Program-made: the position numbers and the translations under genes | Shown: piece by piece, positions 1 through 9,085 of the stretch | Position numbering within the stretch: position 1 is the first letter of the stretch | How the letters are laid out: each line of letters starts with the position of its first letter | Notes under the pieces: generated by a model | Database searches by the model: none | What the model was told of the DNA's origin: nothing | What the model saw: only the letters and a program-made list of their open reading frames with translations | Source: Conservatibacter flavescens | GTDB taxonomy: Bacteria; Pseudomonadota; Gammaproteobacteria; Enterobacterales; Pasteurellaceae | Length of the DNA: 64,000 bases | Assembly: GCF_002795425.1 (NCBI RefSeq) | Contig: NZ_PHHA01000003.1 | Coordinates: forward strand, 230,259 to 294,258 | Direction: 5' to 3'

Positions 1-1
1 C

Positions 2-484
2 GAATTATGGGTTCAGCCAGTGGTACGTAATTCTAACCCAAATCCACGTCGTATGAGTGAAATCTTGCAAGCTGATTGGGCGAAAATTGGTGTAAAAGCT
101 AAATTAGTGACCTATGAGTGGGGAGATTATATTAAACGTACGAAAGCAGGTGAGTTGGGAGCTGGGACTTATGGTTGGTCAGGAGATAATGGTGATCCGG
201 ATAATTTCTTGTCGCCATTATTAGGTTGTAGCAACATTGGTAATAGCAACTATGCTCGTTGGTGTAATCAGGATTATCAAGGGTTATTAGATAAAGCTAT
301 TGGTTTAAGCGATAAAAACGAGCGGGCAAAATTATATGAACAAGCACAAGTGATTGTGAAAGAACAAGCACCTTGGGTGACTATTGCTCACTCTGTGACT
401 TATACGCCATTAAGTCTTCGTGTGCGTGATTATAAACAAAGTCCATTTGGTTATAGCTCGTTCTATGGTGTGCGCGTAGAATAA
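2..484 (+). CDS. ABC transporter periplasmic dipeptide/haem-binding protein, 3' part
   Basis: The reading frame is open from the window edge, so the start lies upstream and about 160 C-terminal residues are present. The text matches the C-terminal lobe of the SBP family 5 proteins DppA and HbpA: NPNPRRMSEILQADWAK near the start, then YGWSGDNGDPDNF and the closing LYEQAQVIVKEQAPW segment. In this family the protein binds a dipeptide, and in Haemophilus also haem or glutathione, in the periplasm and delivers it to the DppBCDF permease. A strong terminator follows, so this is the last gene of its transcript. DppA and HbpA cannot be told apart from this fragment. Confidence 0.88.
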   Translation, partial: ELWVQPVVRNSNPNPRRMSEILQADWAKIGVKAKLVTYEWGDYIKRTKAGELGAGTYGWSGDNGDPDNFLSPLLGCSNIGNSNYARWCNQDYQGLLDKAIGLSDKNERAKLYEQAQVIVKEQAPWVTIAHSVTYTPLSLRVRDYKQSPFGYSSFYGVRVE

Positions 485-495
485 TCTAAAAACTT

Positions 496-521
496 GGGCG
501 GTAATTGACCGCCCTTTTTAT
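496..521 (+). terminator. Rho-independent terminator
   Basis: A perfect 7-bp stem, GGGCGGT (496-502) with ACCGCCC (508-514), has a 5-base loop and is followed by a T-rich run. It sits 12 bases after the stop of the binding-protein gene. Confidence 0.9.
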
Positions 522-755
522 TTGGTCGGTCAGATCGTATCCTCAACTATTCTTCTGTAAAATTCATTATACATCGCGGACTATAATAGGAAAGCATATC
601 GCTAATGAGAGAAAATGAACGATCCGCGTTTGTTTTCTTTGTCTCAAAAAATGAATTTATTTGATTATATATTGTCTAAATTGCGATAACAGTTGTATTT
701 ATGCGAAAATCATACATGATCATATATTTCATTATTGCGTGTAAAAGGAGTCTAA

Positions 756-1382
756 ATGAAATTAATTAAGGTATTGATATTAGGTTTATTGAGTTATTTG
801 CCAACGGCTTGGGCGGCCAGTGAGAATTTTAATATAAAATATAGTTCAAATTATTTGATGCCAGCTTATGTGCATTTTAAAAGCGCAGATAGTCAATATA
901 CGATAACGGCTAATATAAATGTACCATTGTATAAAATTCAATTTACAACTCAAGGCTATCAACGTAATAACCAATTTAATATGTTGAGTTATCGGGATAG
1001 TCGTAATGGCAAAGATTATGCGACAGCGCGTATTGATATGAACACCATTCAATATGGTAAAGTAAAAGAGCAAAAAACAGAGACTTTTACTTTGCCAACA
1101 TTTGATTTATTTAGTGTAGCATTTCAGTTAAGTTATTATGATAAGCTGCCGGCGAATTTTCAAATTACAAACGGCAAAAAACTGTATCCTATGAAAAATG
1201 TCCGTTTGCAGACAAGTCGTAAAACATTATCAAATGGTATCGAAGAGATTACATATAAATTTTCTACCGGCGATAAGGATATGATGGTCAAAAAACATAA
1301 GGGAGAGAAATTCCCACGTTTTATTTCTTATAGCCGTGATGGTGATGATTATGAACTGACATTTAGTGAGTTTGTAAAATAG
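756..1382 (+). CDS. Small exported protein, function unknown
   Basis: 208 residues. A typical signal peptide opens the protein (MKLIKVLILGLLSYLPTAWA, cleavage probable after AWA), so the mature protein should be periplasmic. No membrane segment or cysteine pair is evident after it. The body is rich in beta-type alternation and ends FPRFISYSRDGDDYELTFSE, which recalls DUF3108-type periplasmic proteins; I treat that as a weak guess. AAGGAGTC lies 8 bases before the ATG. It is a single-gene unit: a terminator lies on each side and the next gene converges on it. AT content is high, like its neighbours. Confidence 0.75.
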   Translation: MKLIKVLILGLLSYLPTAWAASENFNIKYSSNYLMPAYVHFKSADSQYTITANINVPLYKIQFTTQGYQRNNQFNMLSYRDSRNGKDYATARIDMNTIQYGKVKEQKTETFTLPTFDLFSVAFQLSYYDKLPANFQITNGKKLYPMKNVRLQTSRKTLSNGIEEITYKFSTGDKDMMVKKHKGEKFPRFISYSRDGDDYELTFSEFVK

Positions 1383-1394
1383 TAAAAACAGAAC

Positions 1395-1421
1395 AGGCGA
1401 ACTTCAACGTTCGCCTTTTTC
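1395..1421. terminator. Terminator between convergent genes
   Basis: The 8-bp stem AGGCGAAC (1395-1402) pairs with GTTCGCCT (1409-1416) and is followed by a T tract on the plus strand. On the minus strand the stem is followed by a weaker T-rich stretch, so it may serve both converging genes. Confidence 0.85.
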
Positions 1422-1429
1422 AGTTCACA

Positions 1430-2161
1430 TTATTTCGCAAAGTGAGCTTCTAGTTCTTCGCTGCCACCAATGTATTGGCCGCCAATAAAGACTTGTGGTA
1501 CAGAGGTTTTACCAGTAATTGCACGCACAGAGATAGTGCTTGCATCTCGGCCTAATACGATTTCTTCAAAAGTATAGCCTTTTACTTTTAATAAACCTTT
1601 TGCTTTTGCACAGAATGGGCAACCAGGTTTAGTAAAGATCGATACTGACGGTTTTGCTGTCCAATCAGGTTTTAGGTATTTGATCATCGTATCGGCATCA
1701 GAGACTTTGAACGGATCGCCTGGTTCATTTGGTTCAATGAACATTTTTTCTACCACACCGTTTTTCACAAGCATAGAATAGCGCCATGAACGTTTGCCGA
1801 AGCCTAAATCTTCTTTACCGACTAACATTCCCATGCCTTCGGTAAATTCACCATTACCGTCAGGAATCACGGTGATATTTTCAGATTCTTGATCTGCTTT
1901 CCAAGCATTCATTACGAAGGTGTCGTTAACGGACATACAAATAATATCATCTACCCCTAACGCTTTGAATTCACAAGCAAGTTCGTTATAACGCGGTAAA
2001 TGAGTTGATGAACAAGTTGGTGTAAATGCACCTGGTAATGAAAATACGATAACGGTTTTGTTATCAAATAATTCTGCACTGGTTACATCTACCCATGCAT
2101 CACCCTGACGGGTATGGAATGTAACTTGAGGAACTTTTTTTCCTTCCATTGTTGCTGACAT
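1430..2161 (-). CDS. Hybrid peroxiredoxin-glutaredoxin (PGdx)
   Basis: 243 residues. An N-terminal Prx5-type peroxiredoxin carries the peroxidatic cysteine C50 in [19 protein letters not shown]-terminal glutaredoxin (about residues 170-243) carries the CPFC redox motif at 181-184 and [10 protein letters not shown]. The known Haemophilus homologue reduces hydrogen peroxide and alkyl hydroperoxides with glutathione, its own glutaredoxin domain recycling the peroxiredoxin. I chose the start [10 protein letters not shown] because GGAG lies 10 bases upstream and it matches the family; an in-frame start 11 codons earlier lacks a comparable site. It is divergent from oxyR, which fits OxyR control. 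Confidence 0.95.
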   Translation of the reverse strand: MSATMEGKKVPQVTFHTRQGDAWVDVTSAELFDNKTVIVFSLPGAFTPTCSSTHLPRYNELACEFKALGVDDIICMSVNDTFVMNAWKADQESENITVIPDGNGEFTEGMGMLVGKEDLGFGKRSWRYSMLVKNGVVEKMFIEPNEPGDPFKVSDADTMIKYLKPDWTAKPSVSIFTKPGCPFCAKAKGLLKVKGYTFEEIVLGRDASTISVRAITGKTSVPQVFIGGQYIGGSEELEAHFAK

Positions 2162-2288
2162 TGTATAATCTCCAATAGTAGTTAAAATGAACATTAATTT
2201 ATGTGCTGTATTATAGGAAAAGATGTGATATAGTTACAATCAATTAATTCTATTCTTTTAATCGCTTATTTCTATAGTGAGGTCAAAA
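2162..2288. promoter_or_regulatory. Divergent prx-grx/oxyR control region
   Basis: This 127-base AT-rich gap must hold promoters for both divergent genes. An ATAG (2230-2233) followed by spaced near-matches to CTAT-type elements resembles a degraded OxyR box (ATAG-N7-CTAT repeated), but the match is partial. That OxyR binds here is inferred from family precedent. Confidence 0.35.
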
Positions 2289-3191
2289 ATGAATATTCGG
2301 GATCTAGAATATTTAGTTGCCTTAGCAGAACACAAACATTTTCGTCGTGCCGCTGATGCTTGCCATGTTAGCCAACCTACTTTAAGTGGACAAATTCGTA
2401 AGCTTGAAGATGAACTGGGTATTATTTTACTAGAAAGAACTAGTCGAAAGGTGTTGTTTACTCAATCAGGTCTAGTCTTGGTGGATCAAGCAAGAACCAT
2501 TCTACGTGAAGTGAAAATTCTGCGTGAAATGGCAAGTAATCAAGGCAAAGATATGACAGGGCCATTGCATATTGGCGTTATTCCAACGGTAGGGCCTTAT
2601 TTGTTACCTTATATTGTGCCTACATTGAAAAAAGAGTTTCCGGATTTGGAACTTTATTTGTATGAAGCACAAACTCAACAATTATTAGATCAACTGGAAA
2701 CAGGGCAACTAGATTGTGCGATTTTAGCTTTAGTCCCTGAAACAGAACCGTTTATTGAAGTGCCTATTTTTACTGAAAAAATGTTACTTGCTGTGCCGGA
2801 TAATCACCCTTGGGCACATGAAAAGGAAATTGCGATTGAGCGGTTAAGTGGTTTAGAAATGCTGATGTTAGATGATGGCCACTGCTTGCGTGAACAGGCC
2901 TTAGGTTATTGTTTTGCTGCAGGAGCCAAAGAAAATGCCCATTTTCAAGCAACCAGTTTAGAAACGTTGCGTAATATGGTGGCCGCAGATGGCGGGGTGA
3001 CTTTAATGCCTGAATTAGCGGTATTAAATGAAGGAGATCGAAAAGGGGTCAAATACATTCCTTGTCAAGCGCCAGAGCCTGCACGCACGATTGCACTTGT
3101 ATATCGTCCGGGCTCTCCACTGCGTAATCGTTATGAAAAAGTCGCGGTAGCAGTGAGTGAAGCAGTTAAACCCATTTTAGCAACAAAATAA
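2289..3191 (+). CDS. oxyR: Hydrogen-peroxide sensing LysR regulator OxyR
   Basis: 300 residues. An N-terminal LysR helix-turn-helix (MNIRDLEYLVALAEHKHFRR, then VSQPTLSGQIRKLEDELG) precedes the effector domain. The two redox cysteines that form the regulatory disulfide are at C199 and C208, the same numbers as in E. coli OxyR. Start MNIRDLEYL matches the family and has GAGG upstream; an ATG-like start 4 codons earlier is less likely. It activates peroxide defence genes, probably including the divergent peroxiredoxin. fabR follows after 10 bases, so the two are probably co-transcribed. Confidence 0.97.
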   Translation: MNIRDLEYLVALAEHKHFRRAADACHVSQPTLSGQIRKLEDELGIILLERTSRKVLFTQSGLVLVDQARTILREVKILREMASNQGKDMTGPLHIGVIPTVGPYLLPYIVPTLKKEFPDLELYLYEAQTQQLLDQLETGQLDCAILALVPETEPFIEVPIFTEKMLLAVPDNHPWAHEKEIAIERLSGLEMLMLDDGHCLREQALGYCFAAGAKENAHFQATSLETLRNMVAADGGVTLMPELAVLNEGDRKGVKYIPCQAPEPARTIALVYRPGSPLRNRYEKVAVAVSEAVKPILATK

Positions 3192-3201
3192 CAGGTGAGT
3201 T

Positions 3202-3795
3202 ATGGCGGGTGTGAGAGCAATTCAAAAAGAGAAAACTCGTAGAGCGTTAATTGATGCTGCGTTTAATCAATTAAGTGCGGAAAAAAGTTTTTCTAATTTA
3301 AGTTTGCGTGAGGTAGCAAGAGAAGCCGGTATTGCACCAACCTCATTTTATCGTCATTTTCGCGATATGGATGAGTTAGGGTTGACGATGGTTGACGAGG
3401 CGGGGTTGATTCTTCGTCAGTTGATGCGCCAAGCGCGTAAACGTTTAGAAAGCGGTGGCAGTGTTATTGTGATTTCAGTCGAAACTTTTTTTGAATTTAT
3501 CCACAATAGCCCGAATGTTTTTCGTTTGTTATTACGTGAAAGTTCGGGGTCATCACAAGCATTTCGTACCGCCGCTGCACGAGAAATTAAACATTTTGTT
3601 GATGAATTAGCTGAATATATTATGCATCGTAATACGATTTCACCTGAGTTGGCTTATGTGCAATCTGAAGGCATGGTGACTATTGTGTTTACGGCTGGGG
3701 CAAATGCGCTCGATATGAATAGTAAAGAACGTGCCCAGTTAAAAGAACGCGTTATTTTGCAGCTACGAATGTTAGCCAAAGGGGCAGCGCATTAG
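3202..3795 (+). CDS. fabR: TetR-type repressor of unsaturated fatty acid synthesis FabR
   Basis: 197 residues with a near-identical N-terminus to enterobacterial Fab[21 protein letters not shown], then [19 protein letters not shown] in the helix-turn-helix, and [10 protein letters not shown] further on. FabR senses the ratio of unsaturated to saturated acyl thioesters and represses fabB/fabA. AGGTGAG lies just before the ATG. It follows oxyR by 10 bases and converges with narQ. In E. coli fabR also lies near oxyR, so the linkage is conserved. Confidence 0.94.
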   Translation: MAGVRAIQKEKTRRALIDAAFNQLSAEKSFSNLSLREVAREAGIAPTSFYRHFRDMDELGLTMVDEAGLILRQLMRQARKRLESGGSVIVISVETFFEFIHNSPNVFRLLLRESSGSSQAFRTAAAREIKHFVDELAEYIMHRNTISPELAYVQSEGMVTIVFTAGANALDMNSKERAQLKERVILQLRMLAKGAAH

Positions 3796-3816
3796 AAGAT
3801 AAAATGCGCTGCACTT

Positions 3817-5538
3817 TTATGTGTGATCCTGATTTGTCGGCGTAAATGAAGGAAGCGTAATTTTTACTTGTGTTCCTCCTGTGGGCTGTGCTTGGATACT
3901 TAAATGCGCATTAAGTTGTTTTGCACGCTCATGCATAATATTCAATCCATAATGACCACTAGGTTCTTCTAAACTAGGGATCCCAATTCCATTATCTTGC
4001 ACGATAAGCTCATTTTCGCCATCCTCATTGGTGTGAGCAATGACTTCAATTAATGACGCTTGCGAATGTTTTATGGCATTTAAAATCGCCTCGCGCACGA
4101 TTTGTAAAGCATGCACTTGCTGTTGGGCATTAAATGTTTGTGATGGCAGTGAGCAAGCCAAAGTGATTTTTATTTCAGTTTGGTTTTGTAAATTTTCAAT
4201 CACCTGCTCTAATGCAAGCTGTAAATTGGCTTCTTGTATGGTGAGGCGAAATGTTGCGAGTAATTCTCGCAGTTGGATATAACCATCGCTTAATGCCTGT
4301 TCAAATTCTGTAATAATTTCTAAGCTTTTTTCTTGGGCGCTTGTGTTATTTTTGCGAATAGTATGTTTTAGTCGAGTGAGTTGAATTTGCAAAAATGATA
4401 ACACTTGAGCTAATGAGTCATGCAATTCTCGTGCGATAATTGCGCGTTCTTCCATTAACAGAAGTTGCTGTTGTTGGCGCTGAGTATGGCTAAAGTATAG
4501 TGCGCGGCCTAACATTTGTGCAATATTTTGCATGGTACGGTAATCAGGGCAAGGCAAACCCGCTTGCCAGCGTAATTCTCCGAGTACCTGTCCTTCAACA
4601 TCAATAGGATTAGTTTGCCAATTCAAGGCTTCAACGGTTTTACCTAAGTGAATATTCCATTGCTCATTTTGATAAATATGTACTTCAAGACTGCGTAAAT
4701 GCTCATTAAGTAGTACATGATTGAGCACTTGTTGTAAGCGCGTGCGATCCAGCTCATTGCCACTGAGTTGTTGTGAGCAGTAATATAACATCGATAAAGA
4801 GCGGTTCACTTGGCTTAATTTTTTTGTTTTTTCGTCCACTTGTTTTTCGAGGGCGCTGTAGAGTTTTTGTAGATCACTGGCCATCTGAGTGAAGACTAAT
4901 GCCAACATACCCAGTTCATCGTTTTTATTAGTATCTAAAGAAATGTGATTAAACATACGCATTTGCACCTGTGAACTCGCCCGTGCGAGGCGGTGTAACG
5001 GTTTAACGACTTGTTTATGGGTATACCAAATCACATAAGACACCATTGCAACGATCAATAACATTGAGACACTAATAACAGTGGTTGCAAGCGTTAACTT
5101 TTTCTCGGCAAATTGTTGCAAAACGTAGACAAATTTGTCGAGCTGTGCCACATATTGTTCAATATTTTGTTGATAAGCCTCAATATCACCATGGCGTATA
5201 TAATTTTCAAGGGTTTGCCAGCGCTGGATAACACTTTGGTATTCTGTTTTGACTGTATTCGGGACAAGTAGGCTATTGTTCAACTCCGTCAAAGCATGAG
5301 TATGTAAGGTGGTTTGGTATTGTTGTAGATAACGTTCGACATTATCAGGATGATTTTGTATTTCATAGATTAAGCGATAACTTTGCATACGCAAAGAACC
5401 GGATACATTGATAGATTCGGCGTCGGAACGATTACTGGTCATAATCACAAAACTGAGGGTAGTGATAAGCCCTGCAAAGACGATGATGATAAGTAAATAA
5501 TGTGCAATACGAGTGGAAACAGAACGCTTGATACGCAC
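3817..5538 (-). CDS. narQ: Nitrate/nitrite sensor histidine kinase NarQ
   Basis: 573 residues. Membrane segments at about 12-33 and 150-172 flank a periplasmic sensor. The nitrate-binding P-box (SDAESINVSGSLRMQSYR) places the key arginine at R50, as in E. coli NarQ. A HAMP region (about 173-225), a cysteine-containing linker, the phospho-acceptor His373 in RELHDSLAQVLS (HisKA_3 type), and an ATPase domain with NGIGIP follow. It phosphorylates NarP, encoded on the other side of cyaA, to switch on anaerobic nitrate and nitrite respiration genes. It is divergent from cyaA. Confidence 0.95.
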   Translation of the reverse strand: MRIKRSVSTRIAHYLLIIIVFAGLITTLSFVIMTSNRSDAESINVSGSLRMQSYRLIYEIQNHPDNVERYLQQYQTTLHTHALTELNNSLLVPNTVKTEYQSVIQRWQTLENYIRHGDIEAYQQNIEQYVAQLDKFVYVLQQFAEKKLTLATTVISVSMLLIVAMVSYVIWYTHKQVVKPLHRLARASSQVQMRMFNHISLDTNKNDELGMLALVFTQMASDLQKLYSALEKQVDEKTKKLSQVNRSLSMLYYCSQQLSGNELDRTRLQQVLNHVLLNEHLRSLEVHIYQNEQWNIHLGKTVEALNWQTNPIDVEGQVLGELRWQAGLPCPDYRTMQNIAQMLGRALYFSHTQRQQQQLLLMEERAIIARELHDSLAQVLSFLQIQLTRLKHTIRKNNTSAQEKSLEIITEFEQALSDGYIQLRELLATFRLTIQEANLQLALEQVIENLQNQTEIKITLACSLPSQTFNAQQQVHALQIVREAILNAIKHSQASLIEVIAHTNEDGENELIVQDNGIGIPSLEEPSGHYGLNIMHERAKQLNAHLSIQAQPTGGTQVKITLPSFTPTNQDHT

Positions 5539-5653
5539 TACAAATCCTCACTTAAAACATTATGAGTAAATAATAAAGACAGTGTATCACAGAGTGAAAT
5601 GAACGGGGGGATTTTCAATATGCGTTTAACGGGTATGTTCCCTCACAGCTCTG

Positions 5654-5662
5654 AAGTGCGGT
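5654..5662 (+). repeat. DNA uptake sequence core
   Basis: AAGTGCGGT, the 9-base core of the Haemophilus/Pasteurella uptake signal, lies in the narQ-cyaA gap. Other exact copies in the window on either strand begin at 9226, 10038, 12483, 13124, 13483, 14513, 16615, 17245, 17804, 18604, 21295, 22433, 47329 and 47370. Confidence 0.9.
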
Positions 5663-5749
5663 GTAAAAATGCCACTTTTCTTTACATAGTGATAGGAACA
5701 TGTTACAGTCCACAGGCTATGGAAATCACAATAACATTAGGATTGACTC

Positions 5750-8257
5750 TTGCATTATGATCTTGAGTTAGCAAAAAAACGTATTGAACGATTAGATAAG
5801 GCGAGAATAGCTAGAGCCTTAGAGGGTGCGACGACAGAGTTTCAGCACGTTTTTCAGCTTCTACCATTATTGTTACACCTCAATCATTCTGGTTTGCCAG
5901 GTTTTTTGCCTGATGCTGCAGAAGGGATTGCCGATTTCGTCTTGTCTGATTATCAACGAAAATATTTAATGATGAACTTGCCCACAGAGCAAGCGAATAC
6001 CTTAATTCAAAAAATTACGCAAAAACAAACCGCGCTTTTGCCTGTGATTGAAGGTGTGTATGTGATGGGGAGTATTTCCTCTGTTGCTCAAACGACCGAG
6101 TCTGATTTAGATATTTGGGTTTGCCACCGAAGCCAGTTATCTTCCAATGAACGCGACAAACTTTTGCAAAAGGCGATAGCTTTGCAAAATTGGGCGCGGA
6201 ATTTCAAAGTAGAAATGAATCTTTTTTTCATGGATCAACAACGTTTCCGCTCTTTTCAACATGTGGATTCTTTGAGTACGGAAAATAGTGGTTCAGCACA
6301 ACATATTTTATTGCTTGATGAGTTTTATCGTTCGACCATTAGACTGGCAGGTAAGCCTTTGTTATGGCTACATCTAGCGGTAAAAGACGAACAATATTAT
6401 GACAAAGAAGTACAGCGCTTAGTACAGGAACAGCAATTAGATTTAAATCAGTGGGTGGATTTTGGTGGTTTAGGTGCGTTATCGGCAAATGAATATTTTG
6501 GGGCAACATTATGGCAGTTATTCAAGGGCATTGATTCGCCTTACAAAGCAGTAATAAAAATTTTGTTATTAGAGGCCTACTCATGGGAATATCCCCAAAC
6601 AAATTTAGTTGCTTTAGATTTTAAACAGCGTTTTTTGCATGGGGAGAATGGTCATTTTGAACAGTTCGATCCCTATATGGCCATGTTAGATAGAGTAACC
6701 GAATATTTGACGCGAATTGAGGATTTTTCGAGGCTAGATTTTGTTCGCCGCTGTTTTTATGCAAAAGCCCATGATAGTAAAAATGAACATATTGCCAATT
6801 GGCGTAACCAACAGTTAGCACAGTTAGTGGAAAACTGGCAATGGCCTCCGGCATTAATCGAAGAGCTTAATCAGCGCGGGCAATGGAAAATTAAACGCGT
6901 CAAGCAAACTTATAATCGTTTGGTGCAAGTGTTAATGCTAAGTTATCGTAACTTGGTTAATTTTGCTCGCAAACACAAAGTGGATGCCAGTATTATGCCG
7001 CAAGATATTACGGTATTAACACGAAAACTGTATACGGCTTTTGAAGAGCTACCTAATAAAATCACCCTACTTAATCCGCAGATTTCTAATGATTTATCAG
7101 AAAACCATTTGACCTTTATTGAAGTCAATGACAGTCGACATTTAAAAGCCGGTTGGTATCTCGTTAATCAAGCACCTTATATTAATGAGCTTTCTCAAAT
7201 GCGCTATGTGGAGTTTAATCCTCATTTACATAAATTAGTCGCTTGGGCATATTTTAATGGGCTATTAACAGCGAATACGGAATTGCATATTTCCAGTCGA
7301 CGGGTGAGTTTAGAGACCCTGCGTGAATTTGTGGCGGATTTACGCTTGTCGCTGCCAGCAACCATGCCACCCGCGACAGATGCGGATTTGCAGCGTAATT
7401 GTAAAATTCGTGATTTGATGGTGGTGGTGAATTTAAATACTGATCCAACTCAACATTTGTCTAATGACAGTTTAAAACAACAGATTCAGCAGTCTGACTT
7501 GTTTAGCTTTGGTGCAGAGGAAAAAAGTTTGGTTGGAAGTGTTGCACTGATTTACCGCAATATGTGGAATGAAATCAGAACCTTACATTTTGAAGGGGCG
7601 AATGCAATTTTAACAGCCTTAAAAACCTTAAGTTATAAAATTCATAAGGGGGCAACGGCGCCGACAATCCATGTTTTTTGTTATAGTCAGTATTATCGTC
7701 AGGCGCTACGCAACGTGTTGTCCGTTTTAATTCATAAATGTGTTAATGTTCAAACAGGTTACGCAATTAATCAGCAACCGATTAATATGTTGCGCGTAGC
7801 CGGTAAAACCTGGCAATTCTTTTTTGAAGAGAAAGGGATTAACTTGCAAGAAATTAAAGGTGTGCCTGTTCTTGGAGATACGCCGTTTGGACAGACATTG
7901 CAACAGAAAATTACTCCACCTGAGGTTAAAGTCGATCGCACATTGAAATACCCGTTTGAAATTGATTTTTTTGCTAGTGAGGGGTTTTTGCAGTTCTTTT
8001 TTGAAGATAATCAGGACCAGACTTTTAATGTTTATATTCTTGATGAACTCAATCGCATTGAAATTTATCGTAATTGCGAAGGTGAAAAAGAACAGAAAAT
8101 TCGGGAAATCAATCGTATCTATACGACAGCAAATGGCAATGGAGAAAATCCTTATTGTATTGTGCAACATGATTTTAACTATCCGCAATTTTATCAATTA
8201 ATCTCCCAAAATGGCCAAGCGCGCATTGTGCCATTTCATAGTCGAATCGCGCACTAA
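5750..8257 (+). CDS. cyaA: Class I adenylate cyclase CyaA
   Basis: 835 residues, near the usual size of enterobacterial CyaA. The N-terminal catalytic domain has the nucleotidyltransferase motif GSISSV (from residue 107) and the metal-binding pair in DLDIW (119-123). Further family blocks are EEYFG-like NEYFGATLWQLF, SPYKAVIKILLLEAYSWEYP and RVTEYLTRIEDFSRLDFVRRC. It makes cAMP, which works through CRP on catabolism and competence. The start is TTG: an in-frame TGA lies two codons upstream and no ATG occurs nearby in frame. AGGA precedes it. A rare start is also used by E. coli cyaA, where it limits translation. Confidence 0.95.
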   Translation: MHYDLELAKKRIERLDKARIARALEGATTEFQHVFQLLPLLLHLNHSGLPGFLPDAAEGIADFVLSDYQRKYLMMNLPTEQANTLIQKITQKQTALLPVIEGVYVMGSISSVAQTTESDLDIWVCHRSQLSSNERDKLLQKAIALQNWARNFKVEMNLFFMDQQRFRSFQHVDSLSTENSGSAQHILLLDEFYRSTIRLAGKPLLWLHLAVKDEQYYDKEVQRLVQEQQLDLNQWVDFGGLGALSANEYFGATLWQLFKGIDSPYKAVIKILLLEAYSWEYPQTNLVALDFKQRFLHGENGHFEQFDPYMAMLDRVTEYLTRIEDFSRLDFVRRCFYAKAHDSKNEHIANWRNQQLAQLVENWQWPPALIEELNQRGQWKIKRVKQTYNRLVQVLMLSYRNLVNFARKHKVDASIMPQDITVLTRKLYTAFEELPNKITLLNPQISNDLSENHLTFIEVNDSRHLKAGWYLVNQAPYINELSQMRYVEFNPHLHKLVAWAYFNGLLTANTELHISSRRVSLETLREFVADLRLSLPATMPPATDADLQRNCKIRDLMVVVNLNTDPTQHLSNDSLKQQIQQSDLFSFGAEEKSLVGSVALIYRNMWNEIRTLHFEGANAILTALKTLSYKIHKGATAPTIHVFCYSQYYRQALRNVLSVLIHKCVNVQTGYAINQQPINMLRVAGKTWQFFFEEKGINLQEIKGVPVLGDTPFGQTLQQKITPPEVKVDRTLKYPFEIDFFASEGFLQFFFEDNQDQTFNVYILDELNRIEIYRNCEGEKEQKIREINRIYTTANGNGENPYCIVQHDFNYPQFYQLISQNGQARIVPFHSRIAH

Positions 8258-8373
8258 AACAAGGATTTTTGACAGAAAAATAGCAGATTTTTCTATCTTG
8301 CTCTATAATAGCGTTTTATGCTTTTGTATGATGGTAAAAAGCATATTGGAGCCATATAAATTCGGTGGGAACT

Positions 8374-9000
8374 ATGCTGGAAAAAATCAAAATCTTAATT
8401 ATCGATGATCATCCACTTATGCGTCGCGGCATTAAACAATTGATTGAACTGGAAGACAGTTTTGAAGTTGTAGGTGATGCAGGCAGTGGCAATGAAGGAA
8501 TTGCATTAGCGTTGCAAACCAATCCTGATCTCATTATTTTGGATCTCAATATGAAAGGCCTGTCCGGTTTAGACACATTAAGAGCTTTGCGTAATGAAGA
8601 TATTGATGCACGTATTGTGATCTTGACTGTTTCTGATGCTAAAGCAGATATTTTCGCTTTAGTGGATGCCGGCGCTGATGGGTATTTGTTGAAAGATACT
8701 GAGCCGGATATGTTATTGGTGCAATTGAAGCGAATTGCCAGCGGTGAAGTGATTTTAAGTGACTCTATCAAAAATCTTTTATTAGAGCGTCACCCTTCAC
8801 ATGATCCGATTTATTCACTCACTGATCGTGAAATGGATGTATTACAGCTGATCGCTAAGGGACTATCAAATAAACAAATTGCTGGGCAATTATTTATTTC
8901 AGAAGAAACCGTGAAAGTACATATTCGTAATTTGTTACGTAAATTAAATGTGCATTCTAGAGTGGCTGCTACAGTATTATATTTTCAACATAAGTCTTAA
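8374..9000 (+). CDS. narP: Nitrate/nitrite response regulator NarP
   Basis: 208 residues. The receiver domain has acidic DDH at 11-13 and the phospho-acceptor D57 in LIILDLNMKGLSG, then KDTEPD. A LuxR-type helix-turn-helix follows (LTDREMDVLQLIAKGLSNKQ, then EETVKVHIRNLLRKL). It is the partner of NarQ and controls periplasmic nitrate and nitrite reductase genes. I chose the ATG with GGTGGG just upstream; a GTG three codons earlier is possible. A TATAAT at 8304-8309 could be the -10 of its own promoter, without a good -35. Confidence 0.93.
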   Translation: MLEKIKILIIDDHPLMRRGIKQLIELEDSFEVVGDAGSGNEGIALALQTNPDLIILDLNMKGLSGLDTLRALRNEDIDARIVILTVSDAKADIFALVDAGADGYLLKDTEPDMLLVQLKRIASGEVILSDSIKNLLLERHPSHDPIYSLTDREMDVLQLIAKGLSNKQIAGQLFISEETVKVHIRNLLRKLNVHSRVAATVLYFQHKS

Positions 9001-9050
9001 TGACGATAATAGTCGCGAGGGCAGTAAGAACGCCCTTGTATGAGATGTTT

Positions 9051-9080
9051 TGGGCTAAGGTATTAGCCCATTTTATTTTG
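9051..9080. terminator. Terminator between narP and ppx
   Basis: The 8-bp stem TGGGCTAA (9051-9058) pairs with TTAGCCCA (9063-9070), followed by TTTTATTTT. It lies between converging genes. Confidence 0.88.
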
Positions 9081-9085
9081 CCATA

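Noticed and set aside
8211..8408. 65-codon frame between cyaA and narP
   Set aside because: It starts inside cyaA in another frame, runs into narP and has no ribosome site.
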